From JAFDWI01 sp964544305 (GTDB lineage Bacteria; Actinomycetota; Acidimicrobiia; Acidimicrobiales; Iamiaceae), in contig CAZJAZ010000050.1 in assembly GCA_964544305.1 (NCBI GenBank), forward strand, positions 1-20,430: DNA of 20,430 bases. Direction: 5' to 3'. Numbering within the stretch: the first letter of the stretch is position 1; each line of letters begins with the position of its first letter. The position numbers were made by a program, and so were the translations under genes. The notes under the pieces were generated by a model that saw only the letters and a program-made list of their open reading frames with translations, was not told the origin of the DNA and ran no database searches. Below, one piece after another: positions 1-7,657 of the stretch.

Positions 1-1010
1 GATGCTTTCGCGAGCCAAAACGCTTTCTCTCTTGCTTCAACGAGCTTTGCTCCGGATGCGCTTGGAAGGACGAAAACATCCATTGCGCCAAGCTCTCCAA
101 CCAATTCGGCAGTTGTGGCGACGTCTTCGTCAAGGCGATGCTCCTGAGGCGATTCAAGCACCACCAACAGGTACGCAAGTGCGGTGTCTTTGATTTCCTG
201 GGGAAGTCCAAGTTCCAAACCCACATAGGCGGTCGCGCCTGCCATCGTGAGCATGTCAATGTATTCAAGCATCAGGGGATCAAGGCCTGCACCGACAATC
301 TTGGGCACCGCCGCGGTGACTTCTTCGAGGGTGGCAAAGGGCGCAAGAACGGTTGCTACATGATGAAGTCGTGGGCGCACACGTAAAGTGGCTTCGGTGA
401 CCAATGCCAGCGTGCCTTCTGAGCCCGTTATGAGTTGGGTGAGGTCATAACCACTTGAGGCCTTCACGAACTTACCGCCGGATCGAATTGACTCGCCGGT
501 GGGCAGCACTGCTTCGATACCCAGCACGTTGTGTCGTGTGACTCCGTATTTGACGGCACGCATTCCACCCGCGTTCGTGGCAACGTTGCCGCCCAAACTT
601 GCTGAATTCTCACCGGGAAACACTTGGTAGACAAGGTCATATTCACGAAGCGCGTCGTCGAGTTGTGCCAGGGTGACGCCACTTTGCACGGTCGCAGTGT
701 GGTTGGCCGTGTCGATTTCAAGGATTGCGTTCATGTGGTCAAAAGCAATCACGATTCCATCGGCGCTGGGGCGGCACGCTCCTGACATTCCCGTTCCAGA
801 ACCGCGTGCTGTCACGGACACCCGGTGGGCATTGCAGAGCGTGACGACTTGTGCCACCTGGGCGGTGTTGGCTGGTCGCACGACGGCAAGCGGTAGTACC
901 GGCTCAAAGTTGAGTGCCTCATCATGGGTGTCGTCGGCGCTGATGGCTTCGCCGATCGTGATGTTGCTGGCCCCGACGATTGTGGTGAGTTGATCAAGAA
1001 TGGTGCTCAT
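1..1010 (-). CDS. FAD-linked oxidase, GlcD / D-lactate dehydrogenase type (3' end beyond window)
   Basis: The frame is open from the ATG at 1010 to the window edge (336 codons seen; the family is usually about 450-480 aa, so the C-terminus is missing). The N-terminal PCMH-type FAD-binding domain is clear: ARGSGTGMSGAC at residues 68-79, ENSASLGGNVATNAGG at 134-149, and YDLTQLITGSEGTLALVTEA at 188-207. The cap domain begins near residue 215. Family members oxidise 2-hydroxy acids such as glycolate, D-lactate or D-2-hydroxyglutarate and pass electrons to quinones or an Fe-S partner. The substrate cannot be told from this part. AAGGA lies about 10 nt before the ATG. It is the last visible gene of the run mutM-SDR-menB, 13 nt after the menB stop. 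A link to quinones through menB is tempting but only positional. Confidence 0.88.
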   Translation of the reverse strand, partial: MSTILDQLTTIVGASNITIGEAISADDTHDEALNFEPVLPLAVVRPANTAQVAQVVTLCNAHRVSVTARGSGTGMSGACRPSADGIVIAFDHMNAILEIDTANHTATVQSGVTLAQLDDALREYDLVYQVFPGENSASLGGNVATNAGGMRAVKYGVTRHNVLGIEAVLPTGESIRSGGKFVKASSGYDLTQLITGSEGTLALVTEATLRVRPRLHHVATVLAPFATLEEVTAAVPKIVGAGLDPLMLEYIDMLTMAGATAYVGLELGLPQEIKDTALAYLLVVLESPQEHRLDEDVATTAELVGELGAMDVFVLPSASGAKLVEAREKAFWLAKA

Positions 1011-1023
1011 AACGGGTGATCCT

Positions 1024-1929
1024 TTAGTAAGCCCAGGGGTACGCGGACCAATCAGGGTCACGCTTTTCTACGAAGGCATCGCGTCCCTCTGCCGCTTCGT
1101 CCGATCCGTAGGCAAGGCGGGTCGCTTCTCCTGCAAATACTTGTTGGCCAACGAGCCCGTCGTCAATCAAGTTAAATGCGAACTTCAACATCCGTTGGGC
1201 CGTTGGGCTTTTCGCATTGATGGCCTGGGCCCAATCCAGTGCGACATTTTCTAGGTCGGGGTGGGGGATCGCTGCGTTCACCATTCCCATCGCAACCGCT
1301 TGCTCTGCGGTGTAGGGACGACCCAAGAAAAAGATCTCGCGGGCAAACTTTTGTCCAACCTGTCGGGCGAGATACGCCGAGCCAAAGCCGCCATCAAAGC
1401 TCGCAACATCCGCGTCGGTTTGTTTGAAACGGGCATGCTCTTTGCTCGCGAGTGTCAAGTCACACACGACATGCAAACTGTGGCCGCCACCAGCCGCCCA
1501 ACCCGGCACGACGGCGATCACAACTTTGCCCATGAATCGAATGAGACGCTGCACCTCAAGAATGTGGAGTCGTCCTGCTCGACCGGGATCAATGGTGTCA
1601 GATGTTTCACCTTCCGCGTAGCGGTAACCGTCTTTGCCCCGGATCCGCTGGTCGCCGCCAGAACAAAATGCCCAGCCCCCGTCTTTAGGAGAGGGGCCAT
1701 TTCCAGTCAGTAGTACACATCCGACGTCACTGGTGGTACGTGCATGTTCGAGTGCGCGGGAAAGTTCGTCAACGGTTGCCGGGCGAAAAGCATTACGCAC
1801 CTCTGGCCGATTAAAAGCAATACGGACAGTTCCTTGATCGACACAGCGGTGGTAGGTGATGTCGCCAAAATCGAAACCTGCCACGGGCTCCCAGCGGTTT
1901 GAATCGAAGAGTTCGGAAATAAAAGCCAT
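1024..1929 (-). CDS. menB: 1,4-dihydroxy-2-naphthoyl-CoA synthase (menaquinone biosynthesis)
   Basis: A 301-aa crotonase-fold enzyme that closes the second ring of menaquinone from O-succinylbenzoyl-CoA. MenB hallmarks are present: WAFCSGGDQRIRG at residues 86-98, VPGWAAGGGHSLHVVCDLTL at 141-160, QTDADVASFDGGFGSAYLAR at 170-189, and FAGEATRLAYGSDEAAEGRD near the C-terminus. Asp172 sits where bicarbonate-dependent (type I, E. coli-like) enzymes have Gly, so this is the bicarbonate-independent type II form known from mycobacteria. Tyr274 and Ser177 match other catalytic-pocket residues. The frame stays open upstream to 2100, but that extension lies inside the SDR gene and is not MenB-like, so the ATG at 1929 is chosen. 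Its length is close to actinobacterial MenB. It starts 10 nt after the SDR stop. No other men genes are in the window. Confidence 0.95.
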   Translation of the reverse strand: MAFISELFDSNRWEPVAGFDFGDITYHRCVDQGTVRIAFNRPEVRNAFRPATVDELSRALEHARTTSDVGCVLLTGNGPSPKDGGWAFCSGGDQRIRGKDGYRYAEGETSDTIDPGRAGRLHILEVQRLIRFMGKVVIAVVPGWAAGGGHSLHVVCDLTLASKEHARFKQTDADVASFDGGFGSAYLARQVGQKFAREIFFLGRPYTAEQAVAMGMVNAAIPHPDLENVALDWAQAINAKSPTAQRMLKFAFNLIDDGLVGQQVFAGEATRLAYGSDEAAEGRDAFVEKRDPDWSAYPWAY

Positions 1930-1939
1930 AGGTGAAGGG

Positions 1940-2707
1940 TTATTTGGTCGTTGCGATGCCGCCATCGACGGGCAGAATCGCGCCGGTGATATACGAGGCT
2001 GCTCGAGACGCAAGGAAAATTGCAGCTCCAGCCATGTCATCTGGTCGCCCAATCCGCTTGAGCGGCGCTGATGCAGCGATTTGATCGCCAAACGCTGCAA
2101 GGGTGGCGTGCATCATTTTTGACTCGAACGGACCAGGGGCAATCGCATTCACGGTTACCTCGGGTGCGAGCTTTGCTGCAAGGTGCCGGGTGAGTTGATG
2201 AACTGCGGCTTTTGAAGCCGAGTATGAATACGTTTCCATTATTGGAACCTGGATCCCGTCGATTGAGCCAATATTGATGACTCGAGATGGATCTTCTGGC
2301 GTTGACGCGCTGCGCAGAGCGTGCAGGAGGAACTTGGTGGTGTGGAACACCCCTTTGACGTTGAGATCAAGCGTGCGATCCCAAGCCGCATCATCAAACT
2401 CGGCGAGTGGGGCGCCCCACGTTGCGCCCGCGTTGTTGACCAGGATATCGAGGCGATCGTTCTGGGCAAGATAGGCGTCAGCGAGTGCTTTGGCGCCATC
2501 TTCGGTCGCGAGATCGGCAACGATGCCACGACATGATCCGAGTGTGCTCAAACGTGCTACTTCTTGTTCGCAAATATCGGCTTTTCGTGATGCGATCGTG
2601 ACATCGGCGCCGGCTTCAACGAATCCCTGTGCAATCATCAGGCCAATGCCGCGTGTGCCGCCGGTGACGAGTGCGGACTTACCCGCAATGGAGAACAGAT
2701 CACTCAT
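1940..2707 (-). CDS. Short-chain dehydrogenase/reductase (SDR, FabG-like)
   Basis: A 255-aa classical SDR, a typical length. Residues 15-22 (TGGTRGIG) form the NAD(P) glycine motif, NNAG is at 91-94, the catalytic Ser is Ser148 (in NIGSIDG), and YSASK gives Tyr162 and Lys166. The C-terminus carries the usual ITGAILPVDGG at 240-250. It should reduce or oxidise a small carbonyl/alcohol substrate with NAD(P)H in the cytoplasm. The substrate is not readable from sequence; FabG-like annotation would be a fold-level label only. The frame continues upstream to 2872, but that lies within mutM, so the ATG at 2707 (MSDLFSIAGK) is preferred. It is 19 nt after the mutM stop and 10 nt before menB, so co-transcription is likely. 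Confidence 0.9.
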   Translation of the reverse strand: MSDLFSIAGKSALVTGGTRGIGLMIAQGFVEAGADVTIASRKADICEQEVARLSTLGSCRGIVADLATEDGAKALADAYLAQNDRLDILVNNAGATWGAPLAEFDDAAWDRTLDLNVKGVFHTTKFLLHALRSASTPEDPSRVINIGSIDGIQVPIMETYSYSASKAAVHQLTRHLAAKLAPEVTVNAIAPGPFESKMMHATLAAFGDQIAASAPLKRIGRPDDMAGAAIFLASRAASYITGAILPVDGGIATTK

Positions 2708-2726
2708 GAACTGCGACCCTACCCGG

Positions 2727-3548
2727 TCAGCGGGCTTGGCATTTGGGACACCACGTTGTGCCACGTCCATTGAGGGTCCGAAAGTGAAGTGGTGTCTCAC
2801 AGCGCGTGCATGGCTGCCCTTTGCGCCCGTAACAGTCGAGATGGTGTTGGTGTCGACCTGTGTCGCCATCAATACTTCGGTAGTCCCGCAGTCGCGTCCC
2901 GCCGTGTTCGATCGCTTCGGTCAGCACGTCGATGATGGCTTGGTGTAAGCGTGCTACCCGGTTGCGAGAAATCCGACGCGTTGACGGATTGATGCCCGCA
3001 CGCCAAAGGGCCTCATCCGCGTAGATGTTGCCCACGCCTGCCACGGCACGCTGAGAGAGGATCGTGGTCTTGATGTGCTGATTGCTTTTTGCGAGCAAAC
3101 GAGCAAATTCGTCAACGTTGAATGCTGGCTCGAGAGGTTCAGGCCCCATATTTCTCAGAGCGGGCAGCGATTGGTAGTCGCCCGTGGCGATGTAGGCAAT
3201 TCGTCCAAATCGACGTTGATCACAGAACACCAGAGTTGAACCGTCATCGAGGTGCCACCATGCCCGCGTCCAAGGGGTCCGATTGCGCGCCGATACAGGT
3301 TCGGGGAGATCTGGTGTGAAATGGCATGCTCCGGTCATGCCGAGATGGATTACAAGGTCATGCTTTGACCCCCATTCGATGAGGAGAAACTTGCCGCGCC
3401 GTCGGACCGCTCCAAAGTGATTGGCGACACCTCGCGTGGCGTCAGCAAACTTGGCTGATTGAAATGCATCTGCAGCAAGTACGAGTCGTCCGGGTAATCG
3501 TGCCGCGAGTTGCCGACGGATAGTTTCGACTTCGGGTAGCTCAGGCAC
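2727..3548 (-). CDS. mutM: Formamidopyrimidine-DNA glycosylase (Fpg/MutM)
   Basis: A 273-aa base-excision repair enzyme that removes 8-oxoguanine and formamidopyrimidines and cleaves the abasic site. The invariant N-terminus MPELPEVETI gives catalytic Pro2 and Glu3. This fixes the start at the GTG codon ending at 3548, because Pro must be residue 2. Lys53 lies in RRRGKFLLIEW. The H2TH region includes AVAGVGNIYADEALW at 169-183. The C-terminal zinc finger has Cys247, Cys250, Cys267 and Cys270, with the GRGTTWCPKCQ loop. Length and all key residues are intact. It leads the run mutM-SDR-menB-FAD oxidase. There is no Shine-Dalgarno sequence; a TAGCGT box 6 nt upstream suggests leaderless transcription. 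Confidence 0.96.
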   Translation of the reverse strand: MPELPEVETIRRQLAARLPGRLVLAADAFQSAKFADATRGVANHFGAVRRRGKFLLIEWGSKHDLVIHLGMTGACHFTPDLPEPVSARNRTPWTRAWWHLDDGSTLVFCDQRRFGRIAYIATGDYQSLPALRNMGPEPLEPAFNVDEFARLLAKSNQHIKTTILSQRAVAGVGNIYADEALWRAGINPSTRRISRNRVARLHQAIIDVLTEAIEHGGTRLRDYRSIDGDTGRHQHHLDCYGRKGQPCTRCETPLHFRTLNGRGTTWCPKCQAR

Positions 3549-3554
3549 GCTGCC

Positions 3555-3560
3555 ACGCTA
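3555..3560 (-). promoter_or_regulatory. Candidate -10 box for a leaderless mutM transcript
   Basis: TAGCGT on the minus strand fits the actinobacterial TANNNT -10 pattern. It ends 6 nt before the mutM GTG, so transcription would begin at or next to the start codon. No Shine-Dalgarno sequence is seen and no good -35 was found. This is inference from geometry. Confidence 0.35.
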
Positions 3561-3645
3561 TCGGTGACGATATTGACCAAACGGCGAGTCGTTCACCATG
3601 TTGCAAAGAACCTTCCAACGGTGGGCCACATGAGAAGATGTTGGT

Positions 3646-4449
3646 ATGAAGTACGTGTTTGCGCTTGGACTCATCGCGGTTATCGCCGCGGTCGCCGTCG
3701 CAGTTGTGAATGGGGCTCGCTCGCGGTCGGCGAAATCTGACTGGTTAGATGAGCTCGATGAGATTCGTTTGTCGTCCCTTGGCGACGATCAAGAAGTAAC
3801 AGGTGCTTTGCACGCGGTGCCGGCCGAAGTTGCTCTGGCCCCAGATTTCGATCATGGAGATGAGCATCCGAGCGACCGAGATGGTGAACCCGGCCAAAAC
3901 GAGGTGGAACTCGAGCCGACCAAGGTGGTCGTTGAGGCTGAGGAATCAATTCAAGAGGAGTCGGCAAGTCCACTGCGTCGTGAGGCCGCGAATGTTCAAC
4001 CGATTGAACGCGATGATGCTGGGATGCTTTTTCACGAATACGCATGGGACGAGACATGTCTCCTTCGAGTCGATGCGACCAATCCTGAGGGCCTACGCGT
4101 CGTCGCCAACGCCGATGATTCTGGTGGGGTTTGCACGGTTGATCTACCCCGCGGCAGTTTGTGGCATCGAGGACCAAACGATGCGAAGTTCTCTGTACAG
4201 ACGACGGACGGGCTGATCCAAGGATTTGGCACATGTGCCGTTGCAGTAGACGAAAATTGGACGTTTGCCATCTGTCTCGAAGGTGAAATGAGCCTTCGAC
4301 ATCTTGGCACGGACGAGGTTGACCTCGCAGCAGGATGCATTGGACGTATGGGCCACGACGATGCACAAGTTCAGGTGATGAACGCGGGGTTTGACGCGCT
4401 TGAAGACCAGGACATTGTGAAACGCCATCGGCGTCTCGACACGAAGTGA
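3646..4449 (+). CDS. Membrane-anchored protein with FecR-like C-terminal domain
   Basis: A 267-aa protein. Residues 3-21 form one hydrophobic segment (signal anchor), followed by an acidic, low-complexity stretch (about 31-125) rich in Glu/Asp. Residues 141-240 look like a FecR-type beta domain: FSVQTTDGLIQGFGTCAVAV, then a short strand pair ending in CLEGEMSLRHL, then DLAAGCIGRM, which follows the family pattern of F-V-T-P-G ... G-T ... V-x-E-G ... L-x-A-G. FecR-like domains elsewhere sense periplasmic or surface signals, but no sigma factor or TonB system is nearby. Four cysteines (163, 197, 210, 231) could pair if the domain is extracellular. The stop overlaps the next gene by 4 nt (GTGA), suggesting coupled translation with the crotonase. 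No close function is recognised; the FecR call is a pattern match by eye. Confidence 0.75.
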   Translation: MKYVFALGLIAVIAAVAVAVVNGARSRSAKSDWLDELDEIRLSSLGDDQEVTGALHAVPAEVALAPDFDHGDEHPSDRDGEPGQNEVELEPTKVVVEAEESIQEESASPLRREAANVQPIERDDAGMLFHEYAWDETCLLRVDATNPEGLRVVANADDSGGVCTVDLPRGSLWHRGPNDAKFSVQTTDGLIQGFGTCAVAVDENWTFAICLEGEMSLRHLGTDEVDLAAGCIGRMGHDDAQVQVMNAGFDALEDQDIVKRHRRLDTK

Positions 4450-5246
4450 GCGTCATGTACGACCGATTTGAACATCTTGTTTGCGCTCGACACGACAATG
4501 GAGTACTCGTCGTCACCCTCAATCGCCCCGAGGTTCTCAACGCCACCGATGAAGTTCTGCACCGTGAGCTGTCCGAAATTTGGCCGGTTATCGACAGTGA
4601 TGAATCGGTGCGAGTCGTGGTTGTGCGAGGTGCAGGTCGAGCGTTCTCCGCTGGCGGAGACCTCGCAATGGTGGAACACATGACCACCGATGATCGTCTT
4701 CGAGAACGAGTGATGAACGAAGCTCGCGCCATCGTTTACAACATGCTCGCGTGTACAAAGCCGATCGTTTCAGCAGTTCACGGACCGGCCGTAGGGGCGG
4801 GCTTGGTCGTTGCGCTCCTCGCCGACATAGCAATCGTTGCGAATGACGCACGAATCATTGATGGACATACTCGGCTGGGAGTTGCGGCTGGAGACCACGC
4901 TGCCTTGGTTTGGCCCATGCTCTGTGGCATGGCGAAAGCGAAATACCACTTGTTGCTGTGTGAGAGCATTTCTGGATCGCAAGCTGAAGCAATGGGAATG
5001 GTTGCACAAAGCGTGGCCGAAGAAGACGTGGTCCCGCGAGCAATGGAGGTCGCAAATCAACTCGCCGGGGGTGCGCAACAGGCAATTCGCCTCACAAAAA
5101 TGGCACTGAACGGCTGGTATCGACAAGCGCTCCCAATTTTTGATGCTTCGTGGGCGGCAGAAGCCGCCGGGTTTGCCGGGCCCGATGTTGTCGAAGGTAT
5201 TGCTTCCCATCGTGAGAAGCGCCCACCACGATTTAATCCGAGTTGA
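4446..5246 (+). CDS. Crotonase-family (enoyl-CoA hydratase/isomerase-like) protein lacking both catalytic Glu
   Basis: 266 aa with a crotonase fold: NRPEVLNA near residue 26, the oxyanion-hole segment AFSAGGD at 66-72, and GPAVGAGLVVALLADIAI at 113-130. Aligned to rat mitochondrial hydratase (GGGCELA and FGQPEILLG), the first catalytic Glu is Val121 and the second is His141 (IIDGHTRLGVAAGDHAAL). Ordinary syn-hydration is therefore unlikely. Isomerase, thioesterase, decarboxylase or another CoA chemistry is possible. The CoA-binding fold looks intact and the length is normal. The start is GTG at 4446, overlapping the upstream stop (GTGA); an ATG at 4455 is an alternative. The 3' end overlaps the convergent gene at 5233 by 14 nt. 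Confidence 0.9.
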   Translation: MSVMYDRFEHLVCARHDNGVLVVTLNRPEVLNATDEVLHRELSEIWPVIDSDESVRVVVVRGAGRAFSAGGDLAMVEHMTTDDRLRERVMNEARAIVYNMLACTKPIVSAVHGPAVGAGLVVALLADIAIVANDARIIDGHTRLGVAAGDHAALVWPMLCGMAKAKYHLLLCESISGSQAEAMGMVAQSVAEEDVVPRAMEVANQLAGGAQQAIRLTKMALNGWYRQALPIFDASWAAEAAGFAGPDVVEGIASHREKRPPRFNPS

Positions 5247-5700
5247 CCGAGGAAGCAAATCGATCAAGATCGGGCCGCGGGTCGAAGCGAGCCACGGTAA
5301 ATGCGATCAACACGGGGACGTGTACGGCGTAGACGATGATTGAGAGGGTGAGCACCACGAGTGGGGCTCCTGACAATCCATCTCGCACAAATGCGTATTC
5401 GATCATTCCTGCGGTGATGACATAGGCGATCAATGCCCATTTGAACACGTCAAAAAAACGCGGCCAATTGAAGCCTCTGCAGCGAGCCAAGAGAACTACA
5501 TTCAATGTAAGTAGCCCGATGGAGGCGACGAGAAGACCAACGGCAGGCCCCAAGGGAACGGATTGGGGAAGGTGTGCCGCTAAATAGATGCCGCCAATAA
5601 TGATAAGCGCCAAGGACGTCATCCCGATTTGTGTAACCGGAGGAATGGTCACACCCGGTGCTGCTCCGTGGGGCATGGCGTGATCGGACGGCGAGGTCAC
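5233..5700 (-). CDS. Small multi-pass membrane protein (4 predicted helices)
   Basis: A 155-aa protein with a polar N-terminal 25 residues and hydrophobic segments at about 27-43, 50-72, 86-105 and 112-135. No catalytic motif is visible and I do not recognise the family. The start is GTG at 5700, overlapping the stop of the upstream gene by 4 nt (GTGA on the minus strand). The pair 6281-5233 is thus a translationally coupled two-gene unit, probably two subunits or partners in the same membrane. The short C-terminus (VARFDPRPDLDRFASSVNSD) is polar. The 3' end runs 14 nt into the crotonase gene on the other strand. Confidence 0.75.
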   Translation of the reverse strand: MTSPSDHAMPHGAAPGVTIPPVTQIGMTSLALIIIGGIYLAAHLPQSVPLGPAVGLLVASIGLLTLNVVLLARCRGFNWPRFFDVFKWALIAYVITAGMIEYAFVRDGLSGAPLVVLTLSIIVYAVHVPVLIAFTVARFDPRPDLDRFASSVNSD

Positions 5701-6281
5701 AGATGCCCCGATATTTTTGTCATGATGATCAGCGTTGCGATTTGCATGGCGCCGGTAATCGCAGACGTAAAAATAAATCGCTTCATCAGCACTTCGATGA
5801 CCGCGGGATTTGGTTCTGGCTTTCGGAGCTCAAAGAGCACCGCTATGTTGGCTGGCTCAAGAAGGCCCAGAGCAATCACCGCCATAATGCCTACAACGAT
5901 ATAACTGGCAACCACCCAGTTGTGTGCGGGGAACGCGGAATCAACGGTGCCCAAAAACGCGCCAAGCTGCCAACCGCCAGCCAGCGTGAGCGTAACGATC
6001 GTCGGCATGATCAAGACCATCTTTGGCATGAGTTTCTTGGTGAGTTCAATGCGCGCTGGGATCGACATGGCACCGAGGATCGGGCCGATTACGAAGCCCA
6101 TGAACAAGTCAATCGAAGTCCATGCGGCGCCACCGCCAACGTGTGCAAACTCCAGAGGCCATCGTTGATTTGCCGCGATCGCAATGATCAACCCCACAAA
6201 AACTATGGCAACAGCAATGAGGCCTTTGCGAGGAACAATTTCGAAATCGTGCGACATGGGCTGCACGGCGATTTCAGTCAT
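5697..6281 (-). CDS. Multi-pass membrane protein, CopD/DUF2269-like
   Basis: A 194-aa protein with about five hydrophobic segments (20-36, 45-70, 85-105, 122-145, 168-187). The segment FAHVGGGAAWTSIDLFMGFV at 45-64, with His47 and Trp54, resembles the helix seen in CopD-like and DUF2269-type integral membrane proteins (H-x-x-G-x-x-W pattern). That assignment is tentative. The role may be redox, metal or small-molecule related, but the sequence does not settle it. The start is ATG at 6281, supported by a TATTCT -10 box ending 7 nt upstream, in the geometry of a leaderless transcript; a second Met (MSHDFEIV) is at 6257. The stop overlaps the next gene's GTG. Divergent from the glycosyltransferase, with only 32 nt between starts. 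Confidence 0.78.
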   Translation of the reverse strand: MTEIAVQPMSHDFEIVPRKGLIAVAIVFVGLIIAIAANQRWPLEFAHVGGGAAWTSIDLFMGFVIGPILGAMSIPARIELTKKLMPKMVLIMPTIVTLTLAGGWQLGAFLGTVDSAFPAHNWVVASYIVVGIMAVIALGLLEPANIAVLFELRKPEPNPAVIEVLMKRFIFTSAITGAMQIATLIIMTKISGHL

Positions 6282-6288
6282 CGCCGTG

Positions 6289-6294
6289 AGAATA
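6289..6294 (-). promoter_or_regulatory. Candidate leaderless -10 box upstream of the membrane protein pair
   Basis: TATTCT on the minus strand is separated by exactly 7 nt from the ATG at 6281. This matches the TANNNT-N7-start arrangement of actinobacterial leaderless mRNAs and the box before the acyl-CoA dehydrogenase. No canonical -35 was found 16-18 nt further upstream. Confidence 0.45.
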
Positions 6295-6313
6295 GTCCGC
6301 CCAATTCGTTGGC

Positions 6314-7657
6314 GTGCGACAATTACGTGTGCTCGTGCGATTGTGCGATTTCGTTGAGAACAATTTTGCCGGTTCGCTCTTCGCGGTCTTTTTGTTTGGT
6401 GTCACTGCCCGGCTGTTGTATGTCAGCTTTGTTGTGCCCCACATCCTGATGGGATTTGATGCAGCCTGGTACGTCACCGAAGGACACGCCTTACTGCAAG
6501 GTCACGGCTACGTGGAGCCTCGCGTATTTCTATCAACGGGCCAGTTTCTGCCGACGGCCAACTTCCCTCCGCTCTGGCCCGCCGTACTTGCAATCGCGAA
6601 CTGGGCTGGTCTGGATTCGAGCACGGCGAGTCGCTATGTCGGTGTCGGCATTGGGTCATTGACCGTTGTCGTCACCGGATTGACCGGACGGCGGATTGCC
6701 AGTCCGTTCGTAGGAGTGGTTGCCGCAATTTTGGTCGCAGTGAATCCGATGCTGATTGCAGCAGATGGATCTCTGATGTCAGAATCGCTCTACGTTTTGC
6801 TGATTATCACGGTTGTATTTCTCGTGATTCGTGCGCTTGAACGACCGCAGTGGGTGCACTTTGGTGTTGCCGGGCTCGTACTTGGGCTTGCGGCCCTGAC
6901 GCGTTCAGACGCGGTCATTTTCTTGGCCGTGCTGGTGGTTGCTCTGTGGTGGTCGTTACGAGTTGTGCCGTTTCAACAGCGTCTTGGCTATGTGCTGGTC
7001 CTCTTGGCGACTTTCTCGATCCCATTTGGGGCCTGGGCTTGGTCGCGCTCGTCGCAAATGGGCGGGTTGGTTCTCGCAACGTCAAATTCGGGCAATCTGT
7101 TAACGGTTTCCAACTGCAATGGGACTTACTATGGATCCCGCCTTGGCGCAATTGATGAAGCGTGCGCGAGCAACCTGAGGCCCGGTGAAAATGAACGAGA
7201 ATGGGCTGCAACGTCGCGGGCCCGGGCCCTTGGATATGCGCGTGAACATTGGACACGCACCCCAGTTGTCGCAACGGCACGAATGGCACGAGTGTGGGGG
7301 TTTTGGTCGCCGCAACCTCAGGCACGGCTTGAAGAACTCGAAACGCGCAACTATCACTGGCAACTTATCGGCTGGGGATTTGACATCATACTGGTGCTTG
7401 CTGCCTTTCCAGGATTCATCGACCTGTACCGGAAGCGCAAGACGATTGTCCCTTTGGTTGCGGTGATCATCGGCGTCACCGTCACCGCCGCGATCTCAAA
7501 TGGCAATCATCGCTTTCGACTCGCGGCAGATCCTGTCGTAGCAATTTGTGCTGCTGTTGGTATCGCACTGCTCACTTGTGGACGGGCCGCGCATCGTCAT
7601 TTCTGCGAGCTTGGCTCTGTAGGACAAAAGTCAAGCGAAGCTGAGTTCATGCAGTAA
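6314..7657 (+). CDS. GT-C fold glycosyltransferase, PMT_2/ArnT-like (family 39/83 type)
   Basis: A 447-aa polytopic protein with roughly ten hydrophobic helices. The first extracytoplasmic loop carries GFDAAWYVTEGHAL at 47-60, with Asp49 as the likely catalytic acid of the GT-C fold, followed by NFPPLWPAVLAI (83-94), the counterpart of the H-P-P-L-x-P motif. MSESLYVLL and ALTRSDAVIFL are further conserved pieces. Such enzymes move a sugar from a polyprenyl-phosphate donor to a protein, lipid or glycan on the outer face. The acceptor is unknown. The GTG at 6314 has no Shine-Dalgarno; in-frame GTGs at 6329 and 6335 are alternatives. The 3' end overlaps msrB on the opposite strand by 61 nt. Confidence 0.85.
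   Translation: MRQLRVLVRLCDFVENNFAGSLFAVFLFGVTARLLYVSFVVPHILMGFDAAWYVTEGHALLQGHGYVEPRVFLSTGQFLPTANFPPLWPAVLAIANWAGLDSSTASRYVGVGIGSLTVVVTGLTGRRIASPFVGVVAAILVAVNPMLIAADGSLMSESLYVLLIITVVFLVIRALERPQWVHFGVAGLVLGLAALTRSDAVIFLAVLVVALWWSLRVVPFQQRLGYVLVLLATFSIPFGAWAWSRSSQMGGLVLATSNSGNLLTVSNCNGTYYGSRLGAIDEACASNLRPGENEREWAATSRARALGYAREHWTRTPVVATARMARVWGFWSPQPQARLEELETRNYHWQLIGWGFDIILVLAAFPGFIDLYRKRKTIVPLVAVIIGVTVTAAISNGNHRFRLAADPVVAICAAVGIALLTCGRAAHRHFCELGSVGQKSSEAEFMQ

Noticed and set aside
1930..2100. Longer MenB start
   Set aside because: It overlaps the SDR coding end by about 160 nt and adds residues unlike MenB.
2708..2872. Longer SDR start
   Set aside because: It lies within the mutM zinc-finger coding region; the SDR fold starts normally at 2707.
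3680..4732. 350-codon minus-strand open frame
   Set aside because: It is antisense to the FecR-like and crotonase genes, is Arg/Ser/Pro-rich and has no domain; a codon-bias shadow.
5658..6449. 263-codon plus-strand open frame
   Set aside because: It is antisense to the two membrane proteins and has no recognisable motifs; the minus-strand frames have TM helices and coupled starts.
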